Shown piece by piece: positions 1-13,534 of a stretch of 64,000 nt of DNA. Position 1 is the stretch's first letter; each line of letters opens with the position of its first letter. The notes under the pieces were generated by a model, which worked only from the letters and a program-made list of their open reading frames with translations, was not told the DNA's origin and ran no database searches. The position numbers and the translations under genes were made by a program. The stretch comes from Vibrio pelagius (GTDB taxonomy: Bacteria > Pseudomonadota > Gammaproteobacteria > Enterobacterales > Vibrionaceae), in NCBI RefSeq assembly GCF_024347575.1, contig NZ_AP025503.1, forward strand, positions 3,123,010 through 3,187,009, read 5' to 3'.

Positions 1-1615
<1,615 letters not shown>

Positions 1616-1944
1616 ATACAACCCGAAGAGGTCTTCATGTATGGTAAACAACCAAGGTTTTTGGTTGTAACAAGAAGGGTTAATTCTTATTACGTGTTTG
1701 CCGGACTCAATGGTGAATCAATGTAAACATTGATTCGAATACAAGACACTTGAATGTGTTTGTGTTGTGTTTACTGTTCTTAATAAATAAGAGCAGATAA
1801 ACATTGAGAACTTTTAATTTGATTTAAATAACTCTGTTATTTAAATCAGTCAGCTTTCCAAATTGTTAAAGAGCAGATTTCTTTCGCTAATGACTAGCTA
1901 ATGAAAACCATTTTTAAAAGCACTATCGCTAATGCGCTTAAAGA
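1616..1944 (-). other. 16S-23S spacer segment between tRNA-Val and 23S
   Basis: This spacer carries no gene. It holds a boxA-like antitermination sequence (reverse complement of aattgttaaagagc at 1861-1874), matching the one in the 16S leader. Sequences flanking the 23S 5' end would form the RNase III processing stem. Nothing else is recognisable. Confidence 0.75.
1861..1874 (-). promoter_or_regulatory. spacer boxA antitermination element
   Basis: On the minus strand this reads GCTCTTTAACAATT, the boxA motif of rRNA operons bound by the NusB/S10 complex. The same sequence is present in the 16S leader at 4166-4179. Confidence 0.8.
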
Positions 1945-2020
1945 TGGTGGGCGATACCGGGCTCGAACCAGTGACCCCCTGCTTGTAAGGCAGGTGCTCT
2001 CCCAACTGAGCTAATCGCCC
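1945..2020 (-). tRNA. tRNA-Val (anticodon TAC)
   Basis: A 76-nt cloverleaf including an encoded CCA. It starts GGGCGATTAGCTCAG, has anticodon TAC within CCTTACAAG, and a T-arm GGTTCGAGCC. It is the last of four spacer tRNAs before the 23S gene. Confidence 0.97.
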
Positions 2021-2061
2021 ACATTAGTTTTAATTCCTCGTGGAGAAGAATTCCTCAAGAA

Positions 2062-2137
2062 TGGTGGAGCTAAGCAGGATCGAACTGCTGACCTCCTGCG
2101 TGCAAGGCAGGCGCTCTCCCAGCTGAGCTATAGCCCC
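2062..2137 (-). tRNA. tRNA-Ala (anticodon TGC)
   Basis: A 76-nt cloverleaf with encoded CCA. It starts GGGGCTATAGCTCAG, has anticodon TGC within CTTGCACG, and a T-arm AGTTCGATCC. It lies in the rRNA spacer between tRNA-Lys and tRNA-Val. Confidence 0.97.
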
Positions 2138-2167
2138 ATCTTGAGAGTCATTTCTAATATCAAGAAA

Positions 2168-2243
2168 TGGTGGGTCGTGCAGGATTCGAACCTGCGACCA
2201 ATTGATTAAAAGTCAACTGCTCTACCAACTGAGCTAACGACCC
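2168..2243 (-). tRNA. tRNA-Lys (anticodon TTT)
   Basis: A 76-nt cloverleaf with encoded CCA. It starts GGGTCGTTAGCTCAG, has anticodon TTT within GACTTTTAATC, and a T-arm GGTTCGAATCC. It is the second spacer tRNA. Confidence 0.97.
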
Positions 2244-2245
2244 AA

Positions 2246-2321
2246 TGGTATCCCGTAGGGGAGTCGAACCCCTGTTACCGCCGTGAAAGGGCGGTGTCCT
2301 AGGCCTCTAGACGAACGGGAC
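2246..2321 (-). tRNA. tRNA-Glu (anticodon TTC)
   Basis: A 76-nt cloverleaf with encoded CCA. It starts GTCCCGTTCGTCTAG, has anticodon TTC within CCTTTCACG, and a T-arm GGTTCGACTCC. It is the first spacer tRNA after 16S. The order Glu-Lys-Ala-Val is typical of some Vibrio rRNA operons. Confidence 0.97.
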
Positions 2322-2445
2322 ACTAAGTTTGCTTCCACTTTAAAAAAGCAGAACCAAATTGCTTGAAGATATTGGGATATCTTCGTCTCTTTTACTTTCT
2401 AAACCATATCAATCTGTGTGGACACTTATCGTGAATATCTTCGTA

Positions 2446-3998
<1,553 letters not shown>

Positions 3999-4165
3999 AA
4001 GATTTTGTGACTCAATGAATACTGATTACATTACATAGTAATGTTGAATTGACTGTGCCGAATCTTACGATTCGAATTGGTCACTCAGTTCATTGAAATC
4101 AAGTTGAAACCGAAGTTTCATTTTTGATATTCATCAACGAGTGCCCACACAGATTGATAGGTTTA

Positions 4166-4179
4166 AATTGTTAAAGAGC
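4166..4179 (-). promoter_or_regulatory. rRNA leader boxA
   Basis: The minus strand reads GCTCTTTAACAATT, the boxA antitermination element, about 170 nt upstream of the 16S 5' end and downstream of promoter P2. It is identical to the spacer copy at 1861-1874. Confidence 0.85.
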
Positions 4180-4214
4180 TTTTCCTTTTTGAGCTTCGCT
4201 CAAATCGGACGGCC

Positions 4215-4242
4215 ATTTTAGCGATTTAAGTTTTAGTGTCAA
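4215..4242 (-). promoter_or_regulatory. rRNA promoter P2
   Basis: On the minus strand a perfect -35 TTGACA (4242-4237) is separated by 16 nt from the -10 TAAAAT (4220-4215). A GC-rich discriminator GGCCGTCC follows, as expected for a stringently controlled rRNA promoter. Confidence 0.85.
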
Positions 4243-4342
4243 CCACTTTTTTCAAAACTTTTTTCAAGCGCTTAGCTTGGCTAATTTGGCTTGCTGATTC
4301 GTTGTGGTTTCTTGCGAAGCCATCCCGTGTCAGCGAGGTGGC

Positions 4343-4370
4343 ATTATAGAGATTGCGATCACATTGGCAA
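4343..4370 (-). promoter_or_regulatory. rRNA promoter P1 with UP element
   Basis: On the minus strand, -35 TTGCCA (4370-4365), 16 nt, then -10 TATAAT (4348-4343), followed by the GC-rich GCCACCTCG discriminator. Immediately upstream (4374-4403) is an A-rich tract suited to be an UP element for the RNA polymerase alpha subunit. Tandem P1/P2 is the standard rRNA operon layout. Confidence 0.85.
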
Positions 4371-4490
4371 GCCCTTTTTTACGTTTTTTTTAGTTTTTTG
4401 ATTGTTCGGATAAAAAACACTCAAAAACGGCCATTTATCCTAGTCAGAGACCCAATAATGCTCTTAAGCTAGCTATATAAAGGAGGATTT

Positions 4491-5036
4491 ATGAGTTCTA
4501 TACGCAGTTATAAAGGTATCGCACCGAAAATAGGCCAAGATGTCTATATAGATGAAACCGCTGTATTAGTTGGTGACATCAAGATTGGTGACGACTCTAG
4601 TGTTTGGCCTTTGGTTGCAGCAAGAGGAGATGTTAATCATATCCATATTGGTCAACGTACAAATATCCAAGATGGTTCAGTTCTTCATGTCACCCATAAA
4701 AACAAGGAGAATCCTGAAGGCTACCCTTTGATTATCGGTAATGATGTCACGATTGGCCATAAGGTGATGTTGCATGGTTGCACCATTCAAGATCGGGTAT
4801 TGGTAGGAATGGGAGCGATCATTCTAGACAATGTTGTCGTAGAGCAAGAAGTAATGATTGGTGCTGGCAGTTTAGTTCCGCCAAACAAAGTTTTAGAGAG
4901 CGGTTATTTATATGTGGGAAGCCCAGTAAAACAAGCACGTCCTTTAACAGATAAAGAGCGTGCTTTTCTCCAGAAGTCTGCCGACAACTATGTTCAGAAC
5001 AAAAATGACTATCTAGATTCAGTTCGCCCTGTTTAA
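4491..5036 (+). CDS. yrdA: gamma-class carbonic anhydrase-like hexapeptide protein YrdA
   Basis: 181 residues, a left-handed beta-helix protein of the YrdA/CaiE gamma-carbonic anhydrase family. Hexapeptide repeats run from about residue 20 to 140. Candidate metal-ligand histidines are His66 or His69, His90 and His95, and the 90/95 spacing fits the HxxxxH pair of the family. A strong RBS (aaaggagg, 6 nt upstream) fixes the start. It is convergent with yrdB and the stop codons share TTAA. In Escherichia coli yrdA also neighbours yrdB and aroE. The catalytic activity of this subgroup is uncertain, so the name is by family resemblance. Confidence 0.9.
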   Translation: MSSIRSYKGIAPKIGQDVYIDETAVLVGDIKIGDDSSVWPLVAARGDVNHIHIGQRTNIQDGSVLHVTHKNKENPEGYPLIIGNDVTIGHKVMLHGCTIQDRVLVGMGAIILDNVVVEQEVMIGAGSLVPPNKVLESGYLYVGSPVKQARPLTDKERAFLQKSADNYVQNKNDYLDSVRPV

Positions 5037-5299
5037 GACGCTTGAATCTCGATTTGACCAGAGGAGTTAAACTCCTCTTCTTCTATTAACTCTTCTGCTA
5101 GTTCTTCTAAGTCAAAACGCAACTCACTGAACACCTCAATGGCTTGCTCATTTGTTACTTCACGTCCTGCCAATTTTCCTAACTCTTCTAGGGTAATAGT
5201 ACACTCAATAAGTGCACCACTTTGTTGAGCAGGGAAAACGACGCATTGATTCTCAGCATCCCAGGTTTGGATATCAGGAAACAAAATTGACTGATTCAT
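5033..5299 (-). CDS. yrdB: DUF1488 family protein YrdB
   Basis: 88 residues starting MNQSILFPDIQTWD, resembling YrdB (DUF1488) in length and in the N-terminal FPD...W pattern. The C-terminus is very acidic (LEELAEELIEEEE). A longer frame reaches back to 5368, but it runs through the aroE 3' end in another frame and adds a basic, unrelated segment. The start at 5299, just after the aroE stop, is therefore preferred. It is probably co-transcribed with aroE. Function unknown. Confidence 0.85.
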   Translation of the reverse strand: MNQSILFPDIQTWDAENQCVVFPAQQSGALIECTITLEELGKLAGREVTNEQAIEVFSELRFDLEELAEELIEEEEFNSSGQIEIQAS

Positions 5300-5301
5300 T
5301 A

Positions 5302-6132
5302 TTACGCCTCTAGGTTCTTTCTTAATTCTCTGAGGATTTGCTTTGTTCCCGGTCTTAGACCGCGCCACAACATAAAGCTTTCAGCCGCCTGACCCACCAG
5401 CATGCCTAGGCCATCATAAGCAGCGTGGACACCATTATCCAATGCCCAGCGATTAAAGACCGTGTGTCCCGAACCATAGACCATGTCATAAACGGTACTT
5501 GTTGGTGTGAATATCTCGGCGGACACTTGGGGAAGTTCACCACTCAACCCTGAAGAAGTAGAGTTAATGATCACATCAAAGCCTTCATGCACCTCATCAA
5601 GTCCAATGCCTGAGACATTACCAAAGGAAGTGAACATTTCTGCGAGTAGCTGTGCTTTAGAAGCAGTGCGGTTAGCAATCACTAACTGACGAGGATTGTG
5701 GTCAAGCAATGGCTTAATCACGCCTCTTGCTGCACCGCCAGCTCCAAGCAGCAGAATACGAGCGTCTTTTAATACCACTTGGTGTTGCAATAAGTCTTGG
5801 ACTAGCCCTTCACCGTCGGTGTTGTCACCAATGATCTCGCCATCATCAAGCTTTTTAAGCGTATTCACGGCACCAGCTAGTTGAGCTCGCTCAGTTAGAC
5901 GATCCGCAAATTGATATGCGTCTTCTTTAAATGGTGCTGTGACGTTACAGCCTTTACCACCATTACCAAAGAAATCTTTCGCTGCAATGAGAAAATCACC
6001 GGGCTCAGGCTGTTGAGATGTATAGGTAAGTTGCTGGTTCGTTTGGCGAGCAAATAGCGTATGAATAAATGGTGATTTACTTTGACTAATTGGGTTTCCA
6101 AAAACGGCATAGCGATCTATGTACTGTGTCAT
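5302..6132 (-). CDS. aroE: shikimate dehydrogenase (NADP+)
   Basis: 276 residues, close to the usual 272. It reduces 3-dehydroshikimate to shikimate in chorismate synthesis. The N-terminal substrate domain has [12 protein letters not shown] (about 13-24) and NVTAPFKE with the catalytic lysine, followed by NTDGEG carrying the catalytic aspartate. The Rossmann domain has GAGGAARGV and the NADP-binding NRTASKA motif. The C-terminus [13 protein letters not shown] is typical. It is followed after 2 nt by yrdB. Confidence 0.96.
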   Translation of the reverse strand: MTQYIDRYAVFGNPISQSKSPFIHTLFARQTNQQLTYTSQQPEPGDFLIAAKDFFGNGGKGCNVTAPFKEDAYQFADRLTERAQLAGAVNTLKKLDDGEIIGDNTDGEGLVQDLLQHQVVLKDARILLLGAGGAARGVIKPLLDHNPRQLVIANRTASKAQLLAEMFTSFGNVSGIGLDEVHEGFDVIINSTSSGLSGELPQVSAEIFTPTSTVYDMVYGSGHTVFNRWALDNGVHAAYDGLGMLVGQAAESFMLWRGLRPGTKQILRELRKNLEA

Positions 6133-6152
6133 ATCCTTACCTAACAGAGCTT

Positions 6153-6180
6153 ATGAAAAAGGGTCATCGAATGATGACCC
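6153..6180 (-). terminator. intrinsic terminator after hemF
   Basis: A perfect 8-bp stem GGGTCATC/GATGACCC with a 4-nt loop (6161-6180). On the minus strand it is followed by TTTTTCAT. It lies between hemF and aroE, so hemF transcription should largely stop before aroE. Confidence 0.8.
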
Positions 6181-6208
6181 TATCACTATACCTATAAGGA
6201 AGGAAGTC

Positions 6209-7147
<939 letters not shown>

Positions 7148-7717
7148 TTAGCCCTGTCTTAATATTTGAGAAGTCTTTGCATCACGGATTTCACTCGGCT
7201 TATCACGGCCTCCCGTTTCACCCTCAAGAATGGCCACCAGCTTATGACCGAGCTGCTGCTTCACCTCTTCAGTGGTCATACACGGCGGCTCACCCGATAG
7301 GTTTGCGCTGGTAGAGGTTAACGGCTTTCCAAACGCATTACACATCTTCTGTACCAAAGGGTGATCGGTTACACGTACCGCAATTGAATCGAATTGACCA
7401 CTTACCCAATCCGTCACTTGTGCACTGGCTGGCATGATCCACGTAACAGGACCTGGCCATGTCGATTTTACCGTTGCCAATTGCTCAGGGGTCAGCTGGC
7501 TTTCATCGATATAAGGAAGCAACTGTTCGTAACTGGCAGCAATTAGGATGAGGCCCTTTTCCATCGGGCGCTGTTTAAGTTCAAGTAATTTCTGGATAGC
7601 TTGCGGGTTGTCAGGATCGCAACCAACACCAAATACACCTTCAGTTGGGTAGGCGATCACCTCACCTTGTTGTAATGCCTGCAAAGTATGCTGAAAGTTG
7701 TCCACGGTTTGCCTCAT
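7148..7717 (-). CDS. tsaC: L-threonylcarbamoyladenylate synthase TsaC
   Basis: 189 residues, the short TsaC form without the Sua5 C-terminal domain. It makes threonylcarbamoyl-AMP from threonine, bicarbonate and ATP for the t6A37 modification of ANN-decoding tRNAs. Family motifs are [14 protein letters not shown] near 21-34, [12 protein letters not shown], and the [11 protein letters not shown] segment. The hemF start lies 21 nt downstream, suggesting co-transcription. Confidence 0.95.
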   Translation of the reverse strand: MRQTVDNFQHTLQALQQGEVIAYPTEGVFGVGCDPDNPQAIQKLLELKQRPMEKGLILIAASYEQLLPYIDESQLTPEQLATVKSTWPGPVTWIMPASAQVTDWVSGQFDSIAVRVTDHPLVQKMCNAFGKPLTSTSANLSGEPPCMTTEEVKQQLGHKLVAILEGETGGRDKPSEIRDAKTSQILRQG

Positions 7718-7813
7718 CTATATCTGCTATTAAACTCGTTAAGTGTACAAATAATCGCTAACTGTTACTAAAGCTATTTGTTTATAAAATGTATCAATTA
7801 GCAATTTTGACCT

Positions 7814-7829
7814 ACGCAAACGTTTTCCT
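7814..7829 (+). promoter_or_regulatory. PurR operator of purEK
   Basis: ACGCAAACGTTTTCCT matches the 16-bp PurR box (ACGCAAACGTTTTCGT) at 15 of 16 positions. It lies just upstream of the probable purE -10 TATAAT (7846-7851). Repression by PurR with hypoxanthine or guanine is therefore expected. An additional perfect inverted repeat, gggtaa-tt-ttaccc (7831-7844), sits between the box and the -10. Confidence 0.88.
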
Positions 7830-7851
7830 TGGGTAATTTTACCCGTATAAT
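7823..7851 (+). promoter_or_regulatory. purE promoter
   Basis: A consensus -10 TATAAT (7846-7851) lies about 50 nt upstream of the purE start. The -35 (TTTTCC, 7823-7828, 17-nt spacing) is poor and overlaps the PurR box. Confidence 0.6.
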
Positions 7852-7902
7852 GCGCGCAAATTATCTAATCACTTAATCAAATCGTACCTGAAGGAGTTTG
7901 AG

Positions 7903-8388
7903 ATGACTGTCGGTATTATCATGGGTTCTAAATCTGATTGGCCAACAATGAAGCTAGCAGCGGACATGTTGGATCAATTTGGCGTAGCGTACGAAACAAA
8001 AGTGGTTTCTGCTCACCGTACTCCTCAACTACTGGCGGATTACGCAACGAGTGCAAAAGAGCGTGGAATTAAGGTGATCATTGCAGGTGCAGGCGGCGCA
8101 GCTCACCTACCGGGGATGGCAGCAGCATTTACTAGCGTTCCTGTTCTTGGTGTACCTGTACAGTCTAAAGCTCTAAAAGGCATGGACTCACTTCTTTCTA
8201 TCGTACAAATGCCTAAAGGTATCGCGGTTGGTACGCTAGCCATTGGTGAAGCAGGTGCAGCTAACGCAGGTATTCTAGCAGCACAAATCATTGGTACGCA
8301 CAATGAAGATGTGATGGCAAAAGTAGAAGCATTCCGCTCTGAGCAAACAGAAACGGTACTAGCTAATCCAAACCCTGCAGAGGACTAA
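7903..8388 (+). CDS. purE: N5-carboxyaminoimidazole ribonucleotide mutase (class I PurE)
   Basis: 161 residues. It converts N5-CAIR to CAIR in purine synthesis, directly after PurK. Class I motifs are [10 protein letters not shown] (7-16), SAHRTP (about 43-48) with the catalytic histidine, and [14 protein letters not shown]. The start has a good SD (gaaggag) 8 nt upstream. purK follows after 5 nt. Confidence 0.97.
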   Translation: MTVGIIMGSKSDWPTMKLAADMLDQFGVAYETKVVSAHRTPQLLADYATSAKERGIKVIIAGAGGAAHLPGMAAAFTSVPVLGVPVQSKALKGMDSLLSIVQMPKGIAVGTLAIGEAGAANAGILAAQIIGTHNEDVMAKVEAFRSEQTETVLANPNPAED

Positions 8389-8393
8389 TTCCC

Positions 8394-9524
8394 ATGCATG
8401 TTCTTGTGTTAGGCGCGGGCCAACTTGCTCGCATGATGTCCCTAGCTGGGGCACCGCTGAATATTGAAATTTCTGCTTTTGATGTTGGCAGCAAAAATAT
8501 TGTTCACCCATTAACGCAAGCGATTCTAGGCAATGGCTTAGAGAATGCGATTGAGCGTGCGGATGTGATTACGGCTGAATTCGAACACATCCCTCATGAT
8601 GTGCTTGAAGTGTGTGAGCGCAGTGGTAAGTTCTTACCGACTACCGAAGCAATCAAAGCTGGCGGCGACCGTCGTCTTGAGAAAGCTCTGCTCGACCAAG
8701 CGGGCGTGAAAAACGCAAAATACGCAGTGATCAACTCTCGCGAAGACTTTGACCACGCGATCTCGCATGTTGGCCTACCAATGGTGCTTAAGAGCACACT
8801 CGGTGGCTATGATGGCAAAGGCCAATGGCGTCTTAAGTCACTAGACGCAGTAGAAACCGTTTGGACTGAGATGGCAGAATGCATCGCGGCGACCGACAAC
8901 CAAGCGATTGTTGCGGAGGAATTTGTTCCATTTGATCGTGAGGTATCGTTGGTCGGTGCTCGTGGTAAAGATGGTGAAATCCAAGTTTACCCACTAGCTG
9001 AAAACGTTCATACCAATGGTGTTCTGAGCCTTTCAACAGCGATTGATGATGTTGAGTTACAGGAACAAGCTAAGACTATGTTCACTGCGGTTGCGGAACG
9101 CTTGGATTACGTAGGTGTACTTGCTCTTGAATTCTTTGATGTTCAAGGTGCCCTGCTCGTTAATGAGATTGCCCCACGCGTTCATAACTCAGGTCACTGG
9201 ACACAGCAAGGTGCTGAAACTTGTCAGTTTGAAAATCACCTTCGCGCTGTATGTGGCATGCCTCTAGGAAGCACAAAGCTGATTCGCCCAACTGCGATGA
9301 TCAATATCCTGGGTGAAGACACTCTGCCTAACGCGATCTTGGCACAGGCCGGTTGTCATGTACACTGGTATGGCAAAGAAAAACGTGCCGGTCGTAAGAT
9401 GGGTCACATCAACGTCAGTGCTGACTACAATGCCGAACTGCAACGCACGCTTTGCGGTCTAGCTAAAATCTTGGATAAAAGGGCTTACCCAGCGATCCAC
9501 GATTTTGCTGCGCAGATGCAGTAA
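8394..9524 (+). CDS. purK: 5-(carboxyamino)imidazole ribonucleotide synthase
   Basis: 376 residues, an ATP-grasp enzyme that carboxylates AIR with bicarbonate and ATP to N5-CAIR. An N-terminal pre-ATP-grasp domain begins [15 protein letters not shown]. The central ATP-grasp part has [15 protein letters not shown] (about 132-146) and [12 protein letters not shown], and the metal-ligand region is [16 protein letters not shown]. It is the second gene of the PurR-controlled purEK operon and ends at a strong terminator. Confidence 0.97.
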   Translation: MHVLVLGAGQLARMMSLAGAPLNIEISAFDVGSKNIVHPLTQAILGNGLENAIERADVITAEFEHIPHDVLEVCERSGKFLPTTEAIKAGGDRRLEKALLDQAGVKNAKYAVINSREDFDHAISHVGLPMVLKSTLGGYDGKGQWRLKSLDAVETVWTEMAECIAATDNQAIVAEEFVPFDREVSLVGARGKDGEIQVYPLAENVHTNGVLSLSTAIDDVELQEQAKTMFTAVAERLDYVGVLALEFFDVQGALLVNEIAPRVHNSGHWTQQGAETCQFENHLRAVCGMPLGSTKLIRPTAMINILGEDTLPNAILAQAGCHVHWYGKEKRAGRKMGHINVSADYNAELQRTLCGLAKILDKRAYPAIHDFAAQMQ

Positions 9525-9540
9525 ATAGAAATCCAATAAA

Positions 9541-9567
9541 AACGGCGCTCATTGAGCGCCGTTTTTT
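9541..9567 (+). terminator. bidirectional terminator between purK and yrdD
   Basis: A 10-bp perfect stem AACGGCGCTC/GAGCGCCGTT (9541-9550, 9554-9563) followed by a T-run. An A-run precedes it on the other strand, so it may serve both purK and the convergent yrdD. Confidence 0.9.
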
Positions 9568-10136
9568 TATGCTTGTTCTTGAATGTGGTGACATTTTCGG
9601 TCAGCACACTGCTTTTTGATGCCTTTTGCCGTTTTCTTCTCCATCAGCAGCGGATACTGGCACACTTCACAGCGGCCTATAATCGGCGGTTGGTTGACGG
9701 CAAACTTACACTTAGGGTAGTCGTCACACGCAAAGAACTGTTTACCATAGCGAGACTTGCGCTCAACAAGATGACCTTTACCACACTCTGGGCAGGCGAC
9801 TTGCGGGGCTGATTGCTGCTCTTGTTTTTGGTCAAGTGACTCGATGTGATGACACTCTGGGTAGCTACTACAACCTATAAACATGCCATAGCGCCCTTGC
9901 CTTAATACCAATTCATTTTGGCACTTTGGACAAGGAACACCGAGTTCTTTGACGATATGCCCATCATTCTGATGCAACGGCTTAATATAGTCGCATTCAG
10001 GATAATGATTACATCCCATAAACGGGCCGTGTTTACCGTGGCGCAGCTGCAGCTCTCCATCACACTGTGGGCACGCTTCATGTTCTAACGCGTGCTCGTG
10101 AGCCGAGAAAAGCTGATGATCGATCTTACTACTCAT
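9567..10136 (-). CDS. yrdD: topoisomerase-type C4 zinc-finger protein YrdD
   Basis: 189 residues made almost entirely of Cys4 zinc ribbons of the topoisomerase I C-terminal type. Three canonical copies have the pattern CPxC...GC..YPxC or AC..YPKC, starting near residues 21, 68 and 112. A fourth, more divergent copy (CEVC...CADRKC) lies near the C-terminus. There is no topoisomerase catalytic domain. Location upstream of tsaC and after smg and dprA matches yrdD of enterobacteria. Probably a nucleic-acid-binding protein; precise role unknown. Confidence 0.88.
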   Translation of the reverse strand: MSSKIDHQLFSAHEHALEHEACPQCDGELQLRHGKHGPFMGCNHYPECDYIKPLHQNDGHIVKELGVPCPKCQNELVLRQGRYGMFIGCSSYPECHHIESLDQKQEQQSAPQVACPECGKGHLVERKSRYGKQFFACDDYPKCKFAVNQPPIIGRCEVCQYPLLMEKKTAKGIKKQCADRKCHHIQEQA

Positions 10137-10148
10137 GACAAGCCTGTA

Positions 10149-10625
10149 TTAATGCAAGATACCTTGCTCTTTGGTGTACAACAGCTCTTCCATTTGCGTG
10201 TAAGCACTCTCATTACCCGGTACGTTAAACAGCACCATTAAGATAATCCATTTGAGATCATCCAACTCAAACTCATTGGTCTCAAGCCCCATCACTCGAT
10301 CGATAACCATCTCACGAATTTCAGTGGTCAATACATTGATCTGCTCGAGGAATAGAAGAAAACCACGACACTCGAGGTTAATACGCGCCATCTCTCGCTT
10401 AGTATAAATACGCATAGAGGTATTTGAAGAGACCGAGATTGCCGCTTGGCTATCAGTTTCTTGCAGTGCCGCGAGATCTTCTAACCAGTGAAGAGCCTTA
10501 TAAATATCGTCTTGGTGAAACCCTGCTCGAAGTAACTCTTCTTCAAGCTCGTCTTGATCCACCTGCAATTCAGAATCGCTATGGATGTAGGTTTCAAACA
10601 GGTACATCAGAATGTCCATCATCAT
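10149..10625 (-). CDS. smg: Smg family protein (DUF494)
   Basis: 158 residues, DUF494/Smg family by length, N-terminus ([11 protein letters not shown]...) and position between dprA and yrdD. It is mostly alpha-helical and acidic. Three methionine codons in a row (10625, 10622, 10619) make the exact start ambiguous. The first lies 2 nt after the dprA stop, indicating translational coupling. Function unknown. Confidence 0.9.
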   Translation of the reverse strand: MMMDILMYLFETYIHSDSELQVDQDELEEELLRAGFHQDDIYKALHWLEDLAALQETDSQAAISVSSNTSMRIYTKREMARINLECRGFLLFLEQINVLTTEIREMVIDRVMGLETNEFELDDLKWIILMVLFNVPGNESAYTQMEELLYTKEQGILH

Positions 10626-10627
10626 AG

Positions 10628-11740
10628 CTAGCCTCTCCCCTTTCGAATATAGCCACCAGAAACTGCAACAACATGCCCTAAAAGTTCTAACTCTAAGAGC
10701 TGCATCATGACTTCATGCACAGGTATATGGGTTCGCTGTGCCAAAATATCAACGGGTGTCGCCTCTAACCCTACGTTAGCTAACAGATGCGGAAATGGCA
10801 ATTGTTCATTTTCATTGTCGGTTATCGGCGCTTCAAACAGACTGGGTTGTACTTCAATAGACCAATCCAATAGACTTTTTATTTCAACAAGCACATCTTG
10901 AGCACTCTGAACCAAGCAAGCGCCCGACTTAATTAAACTGTTTCCTCCACGGCTAGTCGGATTATGTATTGAACCAGGCAAAGCAAAGACTTCTCGCCCT
11001 TGTTCTAATGCGTAGCGAGCCGTAATCAATGAACCACTCTTTTCCGCCGCTTCGACCACCAGTGTACCGAGCGACAAGCCACTGATAATACGATTGCGAC
11101 GCGGAAAGTTTTCAGGACGAGGTTTAGCCGAAGGGCGAAATTCAGAGATTAGCGCGCCCTGCTCTTCGATCCGCTGTGCCAATTTACGATGGCGTGCTGG
11201 GTAGATAGCATCTAACCCCGAACCTAGCACTGCAAAAGTTTCACCGCCGCCTTCTAGAGCACCATCATGAGCATAGCCATCAATACCCAACGCTAAGCCA
11301 CTAGTCACAATCAAACCGCTCTGCGCAAACTCTCGAGCAAATGCTTTGGCCGTTTGCAGTCCTTCTAGGCTGGCATTACGACTACCCACCATCGCGATTT
11401 GAGGATCACTAAGGGTAGCGATATTACCGCGCACAAACAGTGTACTAGGTGCGCTAGATATCTGGCGCAGGCTTGGTGGATATGCGGCACATTGGTGAGT
11501 AACAAGATGATGGTTGGCACTTTTCGCTTGCCACGATAAGCACTCTTCAACCAATGGCTCTGTTTTGAATCTAAGATAGGTAATTTGAGAATCGGAGAAA
11601 CCTAGCGACTGAAGCTGCTCATGTGGGTAGTTAATGATATTAAATGGCGAGTCGATAGCCAGTAAGCGTTTAAGGCGCTTCATTCCTAGCTTAGGAACGA
11701 AGCTCAGCCTCAACCACGCCGTCAACTCTTGATCAGTCAT
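10628..11740 (-). CDS. dprA: DNA-processing protein DprA
   Basis: 370 residues. DprA loads RecA onto incoming single-stranded DNA during natural transformation. An N-terminal helical domain ([18 protein letters not shown]) is followed by the extended Rossmann fold (about 110-290) with [35 protein letters not shown] and [12 protein letters not shown]. The C-terminal winged-helix domain (about 305-370) is present. It is intact here, in contrast to the competence gene comM in the same window. It heads a dprA-smg-yrdD group. Confidence 0.96.
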   Translation of the reverse strand: MTDQELTAWLRLSFVPKLGMKRLKRLLAIDSPFNIINYPHEQLQSLGFSDSQITYLRFKTEPLVEECLSWQAKSANHHLVTHQCAAYPPSLRQISSAPSTLFVRGNIATLSDPQIAMVGSRNASLEGLQTAKAFAREFAQSGLIVTSGLALGIDGYAHDGALEGGGETFAVLGSGLDAIYPARHRKLAQRIEEQGALISEFRPSAKPRPENFPRRNRIISGLSLGTLVVEAAEKSGSLITARYALEQGREVFALPGSIHNPTSRGGNSLIKSGACLVQSAQDVLVEIKSLLDWSIEVQPSLFEAPITDNENEQLPFPHLLANVGLEATPVDILAQRTHIPVHEVMMQLLELELLGHVVAVSGGYIRKGRG

Positions 11741-11749
11741 CTGGTAGTC

Positions 11750-12844
11750 CTATGGTTCGATCGCAGAAGCAGAATGATTTAAAACCATAGTTAACGGCGA
11801 TACCGCCAAAGTTTCATTACTAATTGGTTGGCTGTTTTGAGTTACTAGCGCCAAGCTAAAGTGCTGGTAAGGCCTTATCACCATTAAGTTCCCGATTTCA
11901 GTATTAGGAAGCTGAACTTTATTACCGAGTGCATCGTTGTCATAACTGTACTCGCCCTGCTGACCATAGACCACTGCACCTGGCTGTCTAAGCGAGAACA
12001 TAGAGCCCTGACGCAGGTCATCATCAGTCCCTCTATCTATCACTACAACCTGGTTTTTAGCACTGAATTTGCCCCCTTCTAAAGAACCGACAATATTGGC
12101 AGATTGATCCGCCGCCGTAGGAGAAGGATAAAAAGTGGTGGTTAACTTACTCTTATCTAGGACTAATTCAGGGAGAACAACATCATTAATCAGGATTTCT
12201 TGCAGCTGAGAGTCAACCTTTAAGCTACTGAATTCATCATCAACAGAGCTAAGTTGCGCGGTTGCGACTAAGCGTAAAGACACGATTGAGGTAGCAGGCT
12301 GAGTTCGTTGATAGGTTGCCACTGCACGGTAGATTCCCCATTTCTGATGCTGTTGCTGCCCAGAGATGAACAAGCGGTCTTGAGCGGTTAGAAACTTACG
12401 TCCATCACTTGTCCCCAACACACGCTGCGCTGACTCTATATCCGCTTGGGTCACCAATCGATCTGATTGAAGATAGGGCAACACCAACCCTTCATTCACC
12501 GTAGGCACCGCTTTTTTATCCTTAACTCGAATCTTAGGGCTTAGCTTCATAATCGGTTTTACACTCAATACGGGCTGACCATTACGCCATACCAATGAGA
12601 GCTTATCTCCGGGATAGATAAGATGAGGGTTATCGATTTCCGGATTCACTTGCCACAAACGCGGCCACAGCCAAGGGCTATCGAGATACATTTCTGATAT
12701 ATCCCATAATGTATCGCCTTTCTCAACGATATAACTCTTGGGAGCATCCTGCTTGATACTGAGCTGTGGTAAAGATTCTTGAGCCACAGCGGCACCTGAC
12801 AGTGACAGGAAAACTAGCGATAACCTCGTTAAAAAATGGCGCAT
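11750..12844 (-). CDS. exported LysM-domain protein
   Basis: 364 residues. A signal peptide (about 1-21, ending GAAVAQ) is followed by one LysM peptidoglycan-binding domain (about 37-85, YIVEKGDTLWDISEMYL...PHLIYPGDKLSL). A long region without a recognised domain follows. It lies 9 nt upstream of dprA and may be co-transcribed. Proteins of this kind precede dprA in vibrios and other gammaproteobacteria. Likely periplasmic or wall-bound; enzymatic activity not evident. Confidence 0.88.
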   Translation of the reverse strand: MRHFLTRLSLVFLSLSGAAVAQESLPQLSIKQDAPKSYIVEKGDTLWDISEMYLDSPWLWPRLWQVNPEIDNPHLIYPGDKLSLVWRNGQPVLSVKPIMKLSPKIRVKDKKAVPTVNEGLVLPYLQSDRLVTQADIESAQRVLGTSDGRKFLTAQDRLFISGQQQHQKWGIYRAVATYQRTQPATSIVSLRLVATAQLSSVDDEFSSLKVDSQLQEILINDVVLPELVLDKSKLTTTFYPSPTAADQSANIVGSLEGGKFSAKNQVVVIDRGTDDDLRQGSMFSLRQPGAVVYGQQGEYSYDNDALGNKVQLPNTEIGNLMVIRPYQHFSLALVTQNSQPISNETLAVSPLTMVLNHSASAIEP

Positions 12845-12984
12845 GACCTCGGTTCCTTGGTCTGAATATATGACATCTAATCGTAGAATTACCTTCAGGA
12901 TGCTGTCATTTGGCCTATAAAATGTCTAGAATTGAGCCAACAAAGTTTAAGCTGTTTCGGCACAGTTCAATATTTCGAGTATAT

Positions 12985-13500
12985 ATGTCTGTATTACAAG
13001 TATTAACATTCCCGGATGATCGTCTACGTACTGTGGCGAAACCGGTAAAAGAAGTTACCCCAGAGATCCAAAAGTTCGTTGATGACATGATTGAAACCAT
13101 GTACGACGAAGAGGGTATCGGCCTTGCAGCAACGCAGGTTGATTTCCACCAGCGTATTGTTGTTATCGATATTTCAGAAACACGTGATGAACCAATGGTG
13201 CTGATCAACCCTGAAATCATCGAGAAGCGCGGTGAAGATGGTATTGAAGAAGGCTGTCTATCTGTACCTGGTGCTCGTGCACTGGTGCCTCGTGCTGCAG
13301 AAGTTACCGTGAAAGCGCTAGACCGCGATGGTAAAGAGTACACCTTCGACGCTGATGATCTATTAGCTATCTGTGTTCAACATGAGCTTGACCACTTAGA
13401 AGGCAAACTATTTGTTGATTACCTATCGCCGCTAAAGCGTAAACGTATTCAAGATAAACTAGCGAAAATTAAGCGTTTCAACGAGAAACAAGCAAAATAA
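12985..13500 (+). CDS. def: peptide deformylase
   Basis: 171 residues from [14 protein letters not shown]. It removes the formyl group from nascent N-termini. The three metal-site motifs are complete: GIGLAATQ (motif 1), EGCLSVPG (motif 2, metal cysteine) and QHELDHLEG (motif 3, HExxH type). The open frame extends upstream to 12910, but the added 25 residues are not family-like. A cluster A/T promoter-like sequence (TATAAAAT near 12915) lies in that stretch. It is followed by fmt after 34 nt, a common functional pairing. Confidence 0.95.
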   Translation: MSVLQVLTFPDDRLRTVAKPVKEVTPEIQKFVDDMIETMYDEEGIGLAATQVDFHQRIVVIDISETRDEPMVLINPEIIEKRGEDGIEEGCLSVPGARALVPRAAEVTVKALDRDGKEYTFDADDLLAICVQHELDHLEGKLFVDYLSPLKRKRIQDKLAKIKRFNEKQAK

Positions 13501-13534
13501 GCGCTAGCAAAACCTAATAAGAAGGAAGCCTACC

